Part shown: positions 52,125-62,067 of the stretch, piece by piece | Numbering within the stretch: position 1 is the first letter of the stretch | Layout: each line of letters starts with the position of its first letter | NCBI GenBank assembly: GCA_945897725.1 | Contig: CAMDFR010000011.1 | Span: 25,651-89,650 of the forward strand | Direction of reading: 5' to 3' | Source of the DNA: Chitinophaga pinensis | GTDB lineage: Bacteria > Bacteroidota > Bacteroidia > Chitinophagales > CAMDFR01 | DNA: 64,000 nt | Made by a program: the position numbers and the translations under genes | Notes under the pieces: generated by a model | What the model saw: only the letters and a program-made list of their open reading frames with translations | Database searches by the model: none | What the model was told of the DNA's origin: nothing

Positions 52125-53072
52125 ATGAGCAACGAAATTGAGAAGGTGAATTGTTTAATTATAGGTTCTGGACCTGCCGGCTACACCGCAGCAATTTATG
52201 CCGCTAGGGCTAATCTAAAACCTGTTTTATACCAAGGACTTGAGCCAGGTGGCCAGTTGATGCAGACCACAGAAGTAGAAAACTATCCCGGCTATCCTCA
52301 AGGAGTTCAAGGACCAGAAATGATGGAAGATTTTAAGAAGCAAGCAGAGAGAGTGGAGGCAGATATTCGTTGGGGCTATGCTTCTAAGGTTGACTTTTCA
52401 GGCACACCTCCTTATAAAGTGTGGATAGACGATACTAAAGAAATTCATGCCGAATCCATTATTCTCTCTACAGGAGCTACGGCAAAATGGCTAGGCCTGG
52501 AGTCTGAAAAAAGATTGAATGGTAATGGCGTTTCTGCCTGTGCTGTATGTGATGGCTTCTTCTTTCGCAACCAAGTGGTGGTAATTGTTGGAGCAGGTGA
52601 TACTGCTTGTGAAGAAGCATTATACTTAGCCAAGCTATGCAGCAAAGTGCATATGCTTATCCGAAGTGATAAAATGCGTGCCAGCAAAATCATGCAAGAG
52701 AGGGTCTTAGCAAACGATAAAATCATCGTATATTGGAATACCTCTACCGATGAAGTTCTAGGCGAGAAAGTGGTGGAGGCTGTTCGCGTCATCAATAGCG
52801 TAACAAACGAAAAGATGGAAATCAAGGCAACGGGTTTTTTCGTCGCTATTGGTCACCAACCTCAATCTGCCTTGTTTAAAGAATTTATCACTTGCGATCA
52901 CGAAGGATACGTGCTCACACAATCTGGCAGTACAAAAACAAATGTAGAAGGCGTATTTGCTGCAGGAGATTTGCAAGACAAACACTACCGCCAGGCTGTT
53001 ACGGCTGCAGGGTCGGGCTGTATGGCAGCACTTGATGCTGAAAGATACTTAAGTGCCAAAGGCATTGTTTAA
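52125..53072 (+). CDS. trxB: Thioredoxin-disulfide reductase
   Basis: A 315-residue NADPH-dependent flavoenzyme that reduces thioredoxin. It has the FAD site GSGPAGYTAAIYAARA, the redox disulfide C139-A-V-C142 in GVSACAVCDG, the NADPH site VVGAGDTACEEA-like (VIVGAGDTACEEA), and the C-terminal FAAGDLQD with ATG-type FAD contact. The Asp after the CxxC motif is in place. It would feed electrons to thioredoxins, including perhaps the thioredoxin-rhodanese fusion and MsrB. Confidence 0.96.
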   Translation: MSNEIEKVNCLIIGSGPAGYTAAIYAARANLKPVLYQGLEPGGQLMQTTEVENYPGYPQGVQGPEMMEDFKKQAERVEADIRWGYASKVDFSGTPPYKVWIDDTKEIHAESIILSTGATAKWLGLESEKRLNGNGVSACAVCDGFFFRNQVVVIVGAGDTACEEALYLAKLCSKVHMLIRSDKMRASKIMQERVLANDKIIVYWNTSTDEVLGEKVVEAVRVINSVTNEKMEIKATGFFVAIGHQPQSALFKEFITCDHEGYVLTQSGSTKTNVEGVFAAGDLQDKHYRQAVTAAGSGCMAALDAERYLSAKGIV

Positions 53073-53116
53073 TATCAGTGAGCATGCTTTCATTTCCTTC
53101 TTTATAACAACGCAAT

Positions 53117-53584
53117 ATGTGGGATAGACTAAAATCAATCAACCTCAAATATGTCCTTTTGGGCATCTTTTTAATAGTCCTACTAATGCAAGTCATTGGC
53201 ATTGATCAAACGGAACCTAGGCATCTCGCTGCAGATGATATTTTAGTTGCTGAGGCTGCTCCAATAGCTGTGGTAAACATCATGCACAGTGCATGCTACG
53301 ATTGCCATTCCTACGAAACCAAGTATCCATGGTACAGTTCGGTTGCACCTATCTCTTGGTGGACAAAAAATCATGTGAATGAAGCTCGAGAAAATCTTAA
53401 CTTTTCTGATTGGACTCATTTTAGCTTAAAACGCCAGCATAAAAAACTGTATGAATGTATAGAAGAAGTTAAAGAATCGGAAATGCCGCTTGCAAGCTAT
53501 ACTTATATACACAAGGATGCCAAATTAACCCAAGATCAGCGTCAAATTTTGATCAATTGGTTCGAGTCCATCTTGGCAGAATAA
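53117..53584 (+). CDS. Haem-binding domain protein (CxxCH)
   Basis: A 155-residue membrane-anchored protein. An N-terminal hydrophobic helix (VLLGIFLIVLLMQVIG) is followed by a domain with C60-Y-D-C63-H64, a c-type haem attachment site, then PWYSSVAPISWW and NFSDW, typical of the small Bacteroidota haem-binding domain family (Haem_bd). It should face the periplasm and carry one covalent haem; an electron-transfer partner is not evident. It is 44 bases downstream of trxB in the same direction. Confidence 0.85.
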   Translation: MWDRLKSINLKYVLLGIFLIVLLMQVIGIDQTEPRHLAADDILVAEAAPIAVVNIMHSACYDCHSYETKYPWYSSVAPISWWTKNHVNEARENLNFSDWTHFSLKRQHKKLYECIEEVKESEMPLASYTYIHKDAKLTQDQRQILINWFESILAE

Positions 53585-53748
53585 GAAGCTTTTATTTGCT
53601 GCTCTACTACAGCCCATTTTTGTTCCAAAAACAACACATTTTGAAGAATCATTCATTATCATATTTGAGTGGTCAACTTACTAGAACTATGTGGATAATT
53701 ATCTAATAAATAGAGAGGCGAAAACGTGTTTCAGAACTTGATATAAAC

Positions 53749-53756
53749 TATATTTG
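53749..53756 (+). promoter_or_regulatory. -7 promoter element for gyrA
   Basis: TATATTTG, a full TAnnTTTG match, 81 bases before the gyrA ATG; the 5' leader would be about 75 bases. Confidence 0.5.
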
Positions 53757-53837
53757 TAGCTCATTAAAACAAGTTCTTTTTGACACATTGAAAAGCAGTT
53801 TTTAAAAGTCAAAATAAACATCTAATTAAAAGAAAAT

Positions 53838-56468
53838 ATGGCTGACGATAGGATAATTCCAATTAATATTGAAGAAGAGATGAAAACAGCGTACATAGAT
53901 TATTCTATGTCCGTTATTGTATCTCGAGCAATTCCTGATGTGCGTGATGGTTTAAAACCTGTTCATCGACGTGTATTGTATAGTATGCATGATTTAGGAA
54001 TGGCTTTTAATAAGCCTCATAAAAAGTCTGCAAGAATCGTTGGGGAAGTTTTAGGAAAGTATCATCCTCACGGTGATACTTCGGTATATGATGCCATGGT
54101 TCGTATGGCTCAACATTGGTCGCTAAGGTATCCATTAGTTGATGGACAAGGAAACTTTGGATCAGTAGATGGAGATAGCCCAGCAGCCATGCGTTATACG
54201 GAAGCGCGTCAAGCTAAAATTACAGAAGAGATTTTACGAGATATCGAAAAAGATACTGTTGATTGGAATTTGAACTTTGATGATACTTTAGAAGAACCAT
54301 CTGTTCTTCCTTCAAGGATTCCCACTTTGCTGGTCAATGGAGCTTCGGGTATTGCGGTAGGTATGGCAACGAATATTTTGCCTCATAATCTTTCAGAAGT
54401 GATCGATGGTATGTTGGCTTACATTGAAGACAATGATATCGACATTGATGGTTTAATGAAATTTATCAAAGCACCAGATTTTCCAACAGGCGGAACAATT
54501 TATGGATACGCTGGGGTGAAAGAATCTTTTGAAACTGGCCGTGGAAAGGTAGTCGTAAGAGGAAAAGCTACCATTGAGGTGGATGAGAAAAATAGAGAAC
54601 AAATTATCATCAACGAAATTCCATATCAGGTAAACAAGTCTGTGTTGATTCAAAAGATTGCAGAATTGGTGAACGAAAAACGTATCGAAGGGGTATCTGA
54701 TGTTAGAGATGAGAGTGATAGAGATGGAATGAGGATTGTTGTGGATGTGAAAAGAGATGGTGTGGCGAATGTCATTCTAAATCAGTTATATCTCTATACC
54801 TTACTTCAAACTTCTTATGGTGTGAATAACGTTGCCTTGGTGAAAGGTCGTCCATACACGCTTAACTTAAAAGACATGATTAAACACTTCGTCGAGTTTA
54901 GACACGAGGTGGTGATTAGAAGAACTCAGTTTGAATTAAAAGATGCGGAGAAGCGTGCGCATATCTTAGAAGGCTTAATCATTGCATTGGATAATTTAGA
55001 TGCAGTCATCAAAATCATCCGTGAGGCAGCCACTCCAGATGAAGCAAAAAATCAATTGATGAATTCGTTTAGTTTGACAGAAATTCAAACGAAGGCTATT
55101 CTTGAAATGAGGCTAAGAACCTTGACAGGTCTTGAAATTGATAAAATCAGAGAAGAACATAAAGAAATCATGCTTTTGATTGCTCGATTACAAGAAATCT
55201 TGGCCAATGAAGGTATAAGAATGGAAATCATTAAACAAGAATTAGCAGAGGTTAAAGAAAAATTTGGTGACGTAAGAAAGACAAATATAGAATTCGCTGG
55301 CGGTGAAATGAACATGGAAGACCTTATTGAGAGCGAAGAGGTGGTTATCACCATTTCTCACATGGGTTATATAAAAAGAACCTCTCTGTCTGAATTTAGA
55401 TCTCAAAATAGAGGAGGAACAGGATCCAAAGGTACTGGAAGTAGAAATGAAGATTTCACAGAGCACCTATTGATGGCAAATACGCATAATTTCTTGTTGT
55501 TTTTTACCAAGAATGGAAAATGTCATTGGAAAAAAGTATATGAAATTCCTGAAGGAAATAAAGCATCTAAAGGAAGAGCGATTCAAAACTTCATGAATTT
55601 ACCTCAAGATGATAAAGTAATGGCATACTTGCCTATTTTAAACTTAAAAGACGAAGAATACTTAAATAATAATTATATAATGTTTTGTACCAAATTTGGT
55701 GTCATCAAAAAAACATTACTCGAAGAATTCTCCCGTCCTCGTCAAAATGGAATTACAGCGCTTACCATCAGAGAAGGTGATGAGCTATTGGCTGCCATAC
55801 TCACCAACGGTAAGTTTGAAGTTTTATTGGCTAAAAAGAGTGGAAAAGCCATTCGATTTAACGAGAGTAAAATTAGAAGCATGGGAAGAAATGCTGCTGG
55901 TGTTACTGGAGTTGAGCTTGAAAAGGCGAGCGATGAAGTGGTTGGAATGGTTTGCGTAAATCCAGAAGACAAAGGTAGAACGATCATGGTGGTATCTGAG
56001 AAAGGATTTGGCAAACGTACCTTCCTGGATGATCCTGAGACTGGTGAAAATAACTATAGAATTACCAATAGAGGAGGAAAGGGCGTTAAAACACTTAACA
56101 TAACAGAAAAGACAGGTGACTTAATTGCTATTAAGGATGTTACGGAAGATGATCACTTGATGATTATCAATAAATCTGGTGTAACCATCAGAATTGCGAT
56201 GAAAAACATTCGAACAGCAGGAAGGGCCACGCAAGGGGTTACTTTAATTAAATTGAAGGGCAATGATTCTATTGCAGCAGTGGCAAAAATCGAAAAAGGA
56301 GAAATTCTTGAAGCTGAAGAAATTGAAAACATGCAGGATATCCTTGCGGATGACATAGCTGAAGCCACAAATGATGGGTCAGTAACTGAGAATCCAGCAA
56401 ATGAAGCACCTTTAAATTTAGCTGAAGAGAGCAATAATGAGGATCCTGAAGAGCCAATTGACGAATAA
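53838..56468 (+). CDS. gyrA: DNA gyrase subunit A
   Basis: An 876-residue gyrase A subunit. N-terminal [26 protein letters not shown], catalytic Y120 in [10 protein letters not shown], and the quinolone-determining region [15 protein letters not shown] are clear; the position equal to E. coli Ser83 is T81, which I regard as the natural residue in this group. The C-terminal domain has GyrA-box-like [11 protein letters not shown] and [10 protein letters not shown], followed by an acidic tail. It is transcribed ahead of a TPR protein gene with a 79-bp gap. Confidence 0.97.
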   Translation: MADDRIIPINIEEEMKTAYIDYSMSVIVSRAIPDVRDGLKPVHRRVLYSMHDLGMAFNKPHKKSARIVGEVLGKYHPHGDTSVYDAMVRMAQHWSLRYPLVDGQGNFGSVDGDSPAAMRYTEARQAKITEEILRDIEKDTVDWNLNFDDTLEEPSVLPSRIPTLLVNGASGIAVGMATNILPHNLSEVIDGMLAYIEDNDIDIDGLMKFIKAPDFPTGGTIYGYAGVKESFETGRGKVVVRGKATIEVDEKNREQIIINEIPYQVNKSVLIQKIAELVNEKRIEGVSDVRDESDRDGMRIVVDVKRDGVANVILNQLYLYTLLQTSYGVNNVALVKGRPYTLNLKDMIKHFVEFRHEVVIRRTQFELKDAEKRAHILEGLIIALDNLDAVIKIIREAATPDEAKNQLMNSFSLTEIQTKAILEMRLRTLTGLEIDKIREEHKEIMLLIARLQEILANEGIRMEIIKQELAEVKEKFGDVRKTNIEFAGGEMNMEDLIESEEVVITISHMGYIKRTSLSEFRSQNRGGTGSKGTGSRNEDFTEHLLMANTHNFLLFFTKNGKCHWKKVYEIPEGNKASKGRAIQNFMNLPQDDKVMAYLPILNLKDEEYLNNNYIMFCTKFGVIKKTLLEEFSRPRQNGITALTIREGDELLAAILTNGKFEVLLAKKSGKAIRFNESKIRSMGRNAAGVTGVELEKASDEVVGMVCVNPEDKGRTIMVVSEKGFGKRTFLDDPETGENNYRITNRGGKGVKTLNITEKTGDLIAIKDVTEDDHLMIINKSGVTIRIAMKNIRTAGRATQGVTLIKLKGNDSIAAVAKIEKGEILEAEEIENMQDILADDIAEATNDGSVTENPANEAPLNLAEESNNEDPEEPIDE

Positions 56469-56547
56469 TTCATTTACAAATAATAGGTATTTATAAAAAC
56501 TGGCATGCTTTTCGTCTTGTCAATAAATATCAAAAACACAATTAACT

Positions 56548-57735
56548 ATGAAAAAAATAACTTTAATTCTTACTTTAGTAATTAGCTTTTACTTAGGTAA
56601 TAGTCAAGCTGTTAAAATAACATCTGCACAATCATATTTAGAATACTACTTTAATAAAGAAGGGGATATCAATCTCGAAAAAGCAAAAGCTGATATTGAT
56701 GAGGCTGTGGCCAATGAAAAATCAAGTATTATGGCAAAAGCTTGGTATGTAAAAGGAATTATTTACCAAAGCATATATGAAAATAAGGTGGTGCTTAAGA
56801 AGTTTGAGTCGGTGGACATTCTAGGCGATGCCTATGCTGCTTATGAAAAAGCAATTAACCTTAATGATGTGAGATTCAGAGACCAAGAGCCCTTATATAA
56901 AAATTTAAATGGTATTTGTAGCTATATTTTTAATAAAGGCATTGATCAATTTCAAACAAAGAAATATGCTGAAGGATACCAATCATTCAGCAAATTGGAG
57001 GCTGCCAACACTTTTTTTGAAAGTAAGGCACAAAAATTTTCTCTTCCTTTAAACGATATTAGAAATAATGCAGCCCTTTGTGCAACACTAGGTGGCTTAA
57101 CAAAAGAAGCGATTGTGCTTTACGAAAATATAGTGGCAAAAGGAACAGCTGATGCAGCAGTATATTCTTCGTTATCTACACTTTATAAAACAGATGGGAG
57201 AGAGGCTGATGCCAAAAAATTACTGTCTGATGCAGTTTTGAAGTTTCCAGGTAATATTAACTTATTGATAGCTCAGATTAACTACTTTTTGGCAGAGGAC
57301 AAGCATGCGGAAGCCATCGACCTTATAAACAAGGCCATAGAATTAGATGGAAAAAATGATCAACTTTATGTTGCAGCAGGATTAGCTTACGATAAAATGA
57401 GTACTGTTGATAAAATCAGTGCTGTCGATAAAATGACTTTTGTTGAAAAAAGTAGATCTATGTACTTGAAAGCCACAGAATTGAATGTAAAAAATCTAAA
57501 TGCTTGGAACAATTTGGGAAGTAGCTATGTGGATGAAGCAAATGCTATTATCAAGGAAATGAATGTTTTAGGAAGTAGTGCGGCGGACTCTAAAAAATAT
57601 GAAGAACTAAATGTTAAAAAAGTAGCTGCTTTCACAAAAGCTAAACCATTTATTGAAAAAGCATTATCTTTGGACCCCGCTAATGACCAATTGAAAAGAG
57701 TGATGATGAAAATTAACGGTGCTATCGCAAATTAA
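56548..57735 (+). CDS. Exported tetratricopeptide-repeat protein
   Basis: A 395-residue protein with a signal peptide (MKKITLILTLVISFYLGNSQA) and helical TPR-like repeats over most of its length (EAIVLYENIVAKGTADAAVYSSLSTLY; HAEAIDLINKAIELDGKNDQLYVAAGLAYDKM; NLNAWNNLGSSYVDEA). Such proteins act as periplasmic scaffolds; no partner is identified. A terminator follows, so gyrA and this gene probably form one unit. Confidence 0.88.
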   Translation: MKKITLILTLVISFYLGNSQAVKITSAQSYLEYYFNKEGDINLEKAKADIDEAVANEKSSIMAKAWYVKGIIYQSIYENKVVLKKFESVDILGDAYAAYEKAINLNDVRFRDQEPLYKNLNGICSYIFNKGIDQFQTKKYAEGYQSFSKLEAANTFFESKAQKFSLPLNDIRNNAALCATLGGLTKEAIVLYENIVAKGTADAAVYSSLSTLYKTDGREADAKKLLSDAVLKFPGNINLLIAQINYFLAEDKHAEAIDLINKAIELDGKNDQLYVAAGLAYDKMSTVDKISAVDKMTFVEKSRSMYLKATELNVKNLNAWNNLGSSYVDEANAIIKEMNVLGSSAADSKKYEELNVKKVAAFTKAKPFIEKALSLDPANDQLKRVMMKINGAIAN

Positions 57736-57785
57736 ATAAGTATTCAAAATTGTTGTTGCCATTTTATAAAAATATAACTTGGTAA

Positions 57786-57815
57786 AAAAAGGGGACCGTT
57801 GCTGGTTCCCTTTTT
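57786..57815 (+). terminator. Intrinsic terminator after the TPR gene
   Basis: AAAAAGGGGACC pairs with GGTTCCCTTTTT (one G/T wobble) around GTTGCT, followed by ATTTTAT. It lies 51 bases after the TPR stop codon. Confidence 0.85.
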
Positions 57816-57929
57816 ATTTTATCTCATCTGTAATATTTTTGATAAGCACTGATTTGTATAAATGAGGAGAACAAACATTTCTATATGCTCATTCAATTTT
57901 ATTTTGTGTCTTCTAGTCTTGTAGAAATG

Positions 57930-58391
57930 CTACAGAAGTATTTTAATCTCATTTAAGATTTGAACCGCAGTTCTATCCGTCGGTAAAAACATATGTTCCT
58001 CATGCTTCACAGCATCCATTTTTACCCATCTAAAATTTTCATTATTCCCATTACTAAAGTCAAATTTAAGACTGCTGGTTTTAATCTTACTCCAATCTTG
58101 GCTCTGTACCAAATAATAAATACACATCACCTGACTGTCATTGTCAAACATAGAAGGTATAAAGACATCCGTCGTATAAAGATGTTCTTTCACGGTAATA
58201 GAAACGCCGGTCTCTTCCATAAACTCGCGTATAAGACAGCTTTTTGTGCCTTCACCAAACTCCAATCCTCCACCTGGAAACTTAGTATAAGGTTTTCCTT
58301 GTATCATCTCATCCGAGACTAATACATGATGGTGTTCGTTGATTAGAATGCCATAGATTCGGATATTGAATCTTTTAATATTTTCAATCAT
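57930..58391 (-). CDS. Nudix hydrolase
   Basis: A 153-residue Nudix protein. The box GGGLEFGEGTKSCLIREFMEETGV fits GX5EX7REUXEEXGU with all catalytic Glu residues. It hydrolyses nucleoside diphosphates linked to another group; the substrate (for example oxidised dNTP or ADP-ribose) cannot be told. A perfect -7 element (58408-58415) precedes it. Confidence 0.92.
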   Translation of the reverse strand: MIENIKRFNIRIYGILINEHHHVLVSDEMIQGKPYTKFPGGGLEFGEGTKSCLIREFMEETGVSITVKEHLYTTDVFIPSMFDNDSQVMCIYYLVQSQDWSKIKTSSLKFDFSNGNNENFRWVKMDAVKHEEHMFLPTDRTAVQILNEIKILL

Positions 58392-58407
58392 ATGCGAGAT
58401 TAAGTTG

Positions 58408-58415
58408 CAAAGATA
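58408..58415 (-). promoter_or_regulatory. -7 promoter element for the Nudix gene
   Basis: On the minus strand TATCTTTG, a full TAnnTTTG match, 16 bases before the ATG. Confidence 0.55.
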
Positions 58416-58489
58416 AAGTCATGAAAGCGAATTCATTTTTTTTAATTTCGAAATGCAAACTAAAATCTTGTTTTTGTAACGTTTCTTAA

Positions 58490-58523
58490 TTTGAAAAATA
58501 TCCTTTTTTTATATATACTTTTG
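58490..58523 (+). promoter_or_regulatory. Promoter of the yqgE-DUF4105-esterase-lgt operon
   Basis: TTTG at 58490-58493 and TACTTTTG at 58516-58523 with a 22-base spacer; the spacing is slightly long, but both elements are exact. It lies 21 bases before the ATG at 58545. Confidence 0.55.
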
Positions 58524-58544
58524 TAGAACAATAATCTACAGAAT

Positions 58545-59153
58545 ATGTGTCCGAATGGAAATATGAAAGATTTAGTTTGGGATAATAGTTTTGAGCGAGA
58601 AAAGAAAATAGCACCTGGTTCTTTGCTCATATCAGAACCCTTTATGGAAGATGAGAACTTTAAAAAATCAATCATCCTAATCTGTGAACATGGAAAGGAA
58701 GAGGGGACGCTAGGTTTTGTTTTAAATCATCCGACTGAATTCATGCTTTCAGATTTAATAGACGATGTAAAAGGAAGTGCCATCAATGTAAATTTTGGTG
58801 GACCATGTGAATTAGATTCTCTACACTATATACATACTTTAGGGGAACAAATTCCTGATAGTACCAATCTTGGGAATGGCTTGTATTGGGGAGGCGAATT
58901 TGAAGTGGTGATTGATATGATAAATAATGGCATAGGTAATGACGACAACATAAGATTTTACTTGGGTTTTTCTGGCTGGACATTTGACCAACTCATGCAA
59001 GAGTTAGAAGAGAGTTCATGGATCATTGGTCATTCTAGCAAAGAAATAATTTTTGATTATCCTCCAACAGAGATGTGGCAAAGTGTATTGAAAGGGATGG
59101 GAACGGCATATAAAATACTTTCTAATTATCCAGAAAATCCATCACTTAACTAA
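58545..59153 (+). CDS. YqgE/AlgH family protein
   Basis: A 202-residue protein of the DUF179 (YqgE/AlgH) family. It has the N-terminal GSLLISEPFMEDENFKKSIILICEHGKEEGTLGFVLNHPT and the later VNFGGPCELDSLHYIHT and FYLGFSGWTFDQLMQELEESSWII segments. Conservation is very wide, but the biochemical function is not established. The gene starts the plus-strand operon with DUF4105, esterase and lgt genes; a second ATG six codons in is possible. Confidence 0.92.
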   Translation: MCPNGNMKDLVWDNSFEREKKIAPGSLLISEPFMEDENFKKSIILICEHGKEEGTLGFVLNHPTEFMLSDLIDDVKGSAINVNFGGPCELDSLHYIHTLGEQIPDSTNLGNGLYWGGEFEVVIDMINNGIGNDDNIRFYLGFSGWTFDQLMQELEESSWIIGHSSKEIIFDYPPTEMWQSVLKGMGTAYKILSNYPENPSLN

Positions 59154-59154
59154 T

Positions 59155-60411
59155 ATGCTTCAACAACCTTACTTTAAACCTGCCTTCATCTATCTGTGCA
59201 CTATACTTTGCATACTTAGTGCCTCTGCTAGCCCTATAAGTTCAAGTTCCGATAATATTTATAAACTGGATAGCTCAGCAAGTATTAGTCTATTGACTTG
59301 CGATCCCGGAAATGAGATGTATAGCACCTTTGGTCATTCAGCTTTTTTTATCAAAGATACCGTAACTAAAGTCGATAGAGTCTATAATTACGGTACTTTC
59401 AGTTATGACGATGATTTTTTATACAAGTTTATTACAGGGGATTTAGATTACTTTTTATCCATCAGTAATTTAGAAGGATTTATGTGGGAGTATGAAATGG
59501 ACAATCGCGGCGTCACTCAGCAAATACTTCATCTAAATCAGTCGGAAAAGGAAAAACTTTATCAATTGTTGGAAGAAAATTATTTACCAGAGAATCGGGT
59601 CTATCACTATGATTTTCTCTTTGATAATTGCTCCACAAGGCTCAGAGATATTCTTGAGAAAGCAACTGGGAAAAATATTGAGTATGATTTTTCGTTTATC
59701 ACAAAAAATGCGCAGGCAAAAAATCAGTCCTATAGAAACATGATTGACGAATGCGCTGGACACCTCAAGTGGCTTACATTTGGTATGGATTTAATGATTG
59801 GCGTCCCTTCGGATAAAATAGCGACACCAAGAGAACATCTGTTTTTACCCAATAACTTGATGACGGCCTACTTCTTTGCTTCTACAAATAATGGGAATCG
59901 TCCTTCTCCATTGGTAGCAAACACAAAGACGATTCTTCATTTTGATGCGAAGAAAGAGGCTACACCATTCTTTCAATCACCGCTTTTTGTATTTTCGCTT
60001 TTCTTCCTGCTTGTGTTGTTTATCACCTTTTATGAATTCAAAAAAGAAAAATGGTTGAAGGCATTTGACATCGGCTTTTCCTTACTTTTTTCACTCATAG
60101 GTTGTTTATTCGTTTTTATGTGGACATCAACTCGCCATCATGTGGCCTATGTGAATCTAAACCTTCTCTGGGCGAATCCTTTTGTGATCATTGGATGCAT
60201 CTTATTTTTCACTAAAAAATATCGACTCATTTCATGGTTTGCGCTAGTTTATTGTGTAATGAGTTTGTGTCTATTGTTATCTTGGAGATGGTTGTTACCA
60301 CAAGATTTTAATATTGCCATGATGCCCCTTTTTCTCACACTCACCTTGCGTTCTGGCTATATCTTCTATTACAGTCGCAATAAGTTAAAAAGGCATCATA
60401 GGCATGGATAA
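59155..60411 (+). CDS. DUF4105 membrane protein (Lnb N-terminal domain type)
   Basis: A 418-residue envelope protein. A signal segment (about 12-25) is followed by a soluble domain (about 35-260) with LLTCDPGNEMYSTFGHSAFFI, YNYGTFSYDDDFLYKF and DFLFDNCSTRLRDI; the NC and FGHS motifs are conserved in the DUF4105/Lnb family, which is thought to be a cysteine-hydrolase-like fold. Then come about five membrane helices to the C-terminus. It starts one base after the yqgE stop codon and overlaps the esterase gene by 8 bases, so the genes are translationally linked. Function unknown; the lgt context suggests lipoprotein or cell-envelope lipid work. Confidence 0.87.
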   Translation: MLQQPYFKPAFIYLCTILCILSASASPISSSSDNIYKLDSSASISLLTCDPGNEMYSTFGHSAFFIKDTVTKVDRVYNYGTFSYDDDFLYKFITGDLDYFLSISNLEGFMWEYEMDNRGVTQQILHLNQSEKEKLYQLLEENYLPENRVYHYDFLFDNCSTRLRDILEKATGKNIEYDFSFITKNAQAKNQSYRNMIDECAGHLKWLTFGMDLMIGVPSDKIATPREHLFLPNNLMTAYFFASTNNGNRPSPLVANTKTILHFDAKKEATPFFQSPLFVFSLFFLLVLFITFYEFKKEKWLKAFDIGFSLLFSLIGCLFVFMWTSTRHHVAYVNLNLLWANPFVIIGCILFFTKKYRLISWFALVYCVMSLCLLLSWRWLLPQDFNIAMMPLFLTLTLRSGYIFYYSRNKLKRHHRHG

Positions 60412-61054
60412 CAAGGATGGTGAAGCTATTGACGACTTCGAAATACATCATATTGAGGTTTTAAAAACAGCAAGATATTTTAGCTATGGTAATCCAAATG
60501 CGGATAGCATCTGGATTTTATTGCATGGTTATGGCATGTCTGCAAAGTCCATGCTAAGGACCATAAAATTTCTTGGAAAAGAGAAGCATTTATTCATCGC
60601 ACCTGAAGGATTATCCAGATATTATCGAAATGGATTTAGTGGCTCTGTAGTAGCCAGTTGGATGACTAAAGAAGATAGGTCAAACGAAATCAAAGACTAT
60701 GTTTCCTATCTTGAAAAATTGCTATTGACTTTAGATTCATCAAACAAAAGCGTTAATGTATTAGGTTTTTCTCAAGGAGTAGCAACAGCAAGTCGTTGGG
60801 TAAGTCATTCAAAGAACCATTTTGATAAGGTCGTTTTATGGGCCGGTGAGCCTGCTTCAGATATTGAATATAGTTCAAACGAACATAAAATAGGAGCGCT
60901 GCTCTATGTTGTTGGCAAAGACGATCCCTTCATTGAAGCCAATCAGCTTGATATGATTAAAGACAGATTCGCCTTCGCTCAAATAAAAGTACAGTATATC
61001 ACATTCGATGGTAAGCATGAGTTAAACGAGGCCATACTTTCACAAATACTTTAA
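60404..61054 (+). CDS. Alpha/beta hydrolase (phospholipase/carboxylesterase family)
   Basis: A 216-residue cytoplasmic hydrolase. The oxyanion motif WILLHGYGMSA, the nucleophile S123 in VLGFSQGVATAS, the Asp in GKDDPFI and the His in DGKHELN complete a catalytic triad of the carboxylesterase/phospholipase type (abhydrolase_2). It overlaps the DUF4105 gene by 8 bases and is followed 2 bases later by lgt. Confidence 0.9.
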   Translation: MDNKDGEAIDDFEIHHIEVLKTARYFSYGNPNADSIWILLHGYGMSAKSMLRTIKFLGKEKHLFIAPEGLSRYYRNGFSGSVVASWMTKEDRSNEIKDYVSYLEKLLLTLDSSNKSVNVLGFSQGVATASRWVSHSKNHFDKVVLWAGEPASDIEYSSNEHKIGALLYVVGKDDPFIEANQLDMIKDRFAFAQIKVQYITFDGKHELNEAILSQIL

Positions 61055-61056
61055 AA

Positions 61057-61872
61057 ATGCTAGCATATATTCAATGGGATTTCGATCCAACCATTCATTT
61101 AGGTGTTTTTCATCCAAAATGGTATGGTGCTATGATGGCCACTGGTATTGCCTTTGCTTTTTTTATGGTCAGTGATATTTATCGTCGCTCTAAGGTCGAG
61201 GACAAATACATGATTTCATTGTTGTACATGATTGTAGCAGGAGCTTTAATTGGAGCAAGACTTGGAGAAGTTTTCTTCTATAACTTTGCTGATTACAAGG
61301 AGCATCCCTTAGAAATTGTTAAGATATGGAATGGAGGACTGTCCAGCCATGGAGCAACCATTGGAATCATTATTATGGCATTTATTTATGCCAAGTGGGT
61401 TATCAAGAAACCATTTCTGTGGGTAGGAGATAGGATAGTAGCTGGTGTAGCCATTACTGCTGCTTTCGTGAGAATAGGCAATTTTTGCAATAGTGAAATT
61501 GTTGGAAAATATTCAAATCTGCCATGGGCTGTTATTTTTAAACGGCACTATACAGACGGTTTTTTAGATGTACTTCCAAGACATCCCACTCAAATTTATG
61601 AAGCGATTGCTTATATAATTTTATCTTTTTCGCTGTATGTATTCTTTAGAAAAAAGCAGGATAATTTCAAGACTGGAGCTATTTCAGCCTACTTTTTAAT
61701 TGGAATGTTTTGCTTTAGATTCCTCATCGAATTTCTAAAAGAAATACAAGAATCTTTTGAGTCAAGCTTGATCTTAGATATGGGACAATTGTTAAGTATT
61801 CCTTTCATTTGCTATGGCTTTGCGATTTTATTTTATAGCAAAAAATCTGAACAGATATCTCTAAAAAATTAA
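61057..61872 (+). CDS. lgt: Prolipoprotein diacylglyceryl transferase
   Basis: A 271-residue inner-membrane enzyme that adds diacylglycerol to the lipobox Cys of prolipoproteins. It has seven hydrophobic segments, LGARLGEVFFY-like IGARLGEVFFYN, the GGLSSHGATIGI motif with the conserved His, the RIGNFCNSEIVGK signature and RHPTQIYEA. Several lipoproteins of this window (MsrB, L,D-transpeptidase, DUF4920) would be substrates. A terminator follows the stop codon. Confidence 0.95.
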   Translation: MLAYIQWDFDPTIHLGVFHPKWYGAMMATGIAFAFFMVSDIYRRSKVEDKYMISLLYMIVAGALIGARLGEVFFYNFADYKEHPLEIVKIWNGGLSSHGATIGIIIMAFIYAKWVIKKPFLWVGDRIVAGVAITAAFVRIGNFCNSEIVGKYSNLPWAVIFKRHYTDGFLDVLPRHPTQIYEAIAYIILSFSLYVFFRKKQDNFKTGAISAYFLIGMFCFRFLIEFLKEIQESFESSLILDMGQLLSIPFICYGFAILFYSKKSEQISLKN

Positions 61873-61917
61873 TGCATTCGACATGCTTATATTGTGAAAG
61901 AAGAAAGGTCTAAAAAC

Positions 61918-61953
61918 AAAAAAAGTCTAGTAAACTAATACTAAACTTTTTTT
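61918..61953. terminator. Bidirectional terminator between lgt and tRNA-Lys
   Basis: AAAAAAAGT-C-TAGTA (61918-61932) pairs with TACTA-A-ACTTTTTTT (61939-61953) around AACTAA; one mismatch. It serves both lgt and the convergent tRNA. Confidence 0.8.
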
Positions 61954-61961
61954 ATCTTTTG

Positions 61962-62034
61962 TGATCCCGCTGGGGCTCGAACCCAGGACCCCTACATTAA
62001 AAGTGTAATGCTCTACCAACTGAGCTACGAAATC
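61962..62034 (-). tRNA. tRNA-Lys(UUU)
   Basis: Read on the minus strand, the acceptor GATTTCG pairs with CGGGATC (two T/G wobbles), the D arm GCTC/GAGC, the anticodon arm TTACA/TGTAG-type stem around CTTTTAA with anticodon TTT, and the T arm CTGGG-TTCGAGC-CCCAG. Discriminator A; CCA is not encoded. 73 bases, normal for tRNA-Lys. Confidence 0.95.
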
Positions 62035-62059
62035 ATATTTTGTTCTCAAAAGCGAGGTG

Positions 62060-62067
62060 CAAATATA
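62060..62067 (-). promoter_or_regulatory. -7 promoter element for tRNA-Lys
   Basis: On the minus strand TATATTTG, a full TAnnTTTG match, 25 bases before the mature tRNA 5' end. Confidence 0.6.

Noticed and set aside
54072..54101. Quinolone-resistance substitution in gyrA (Thr at the Ser83 position)
   Set aside because: Thr at this site is, as I recall, the wild-type residue in Flavobacterium and some other bacteria, and the Asp at position 87 is intact.
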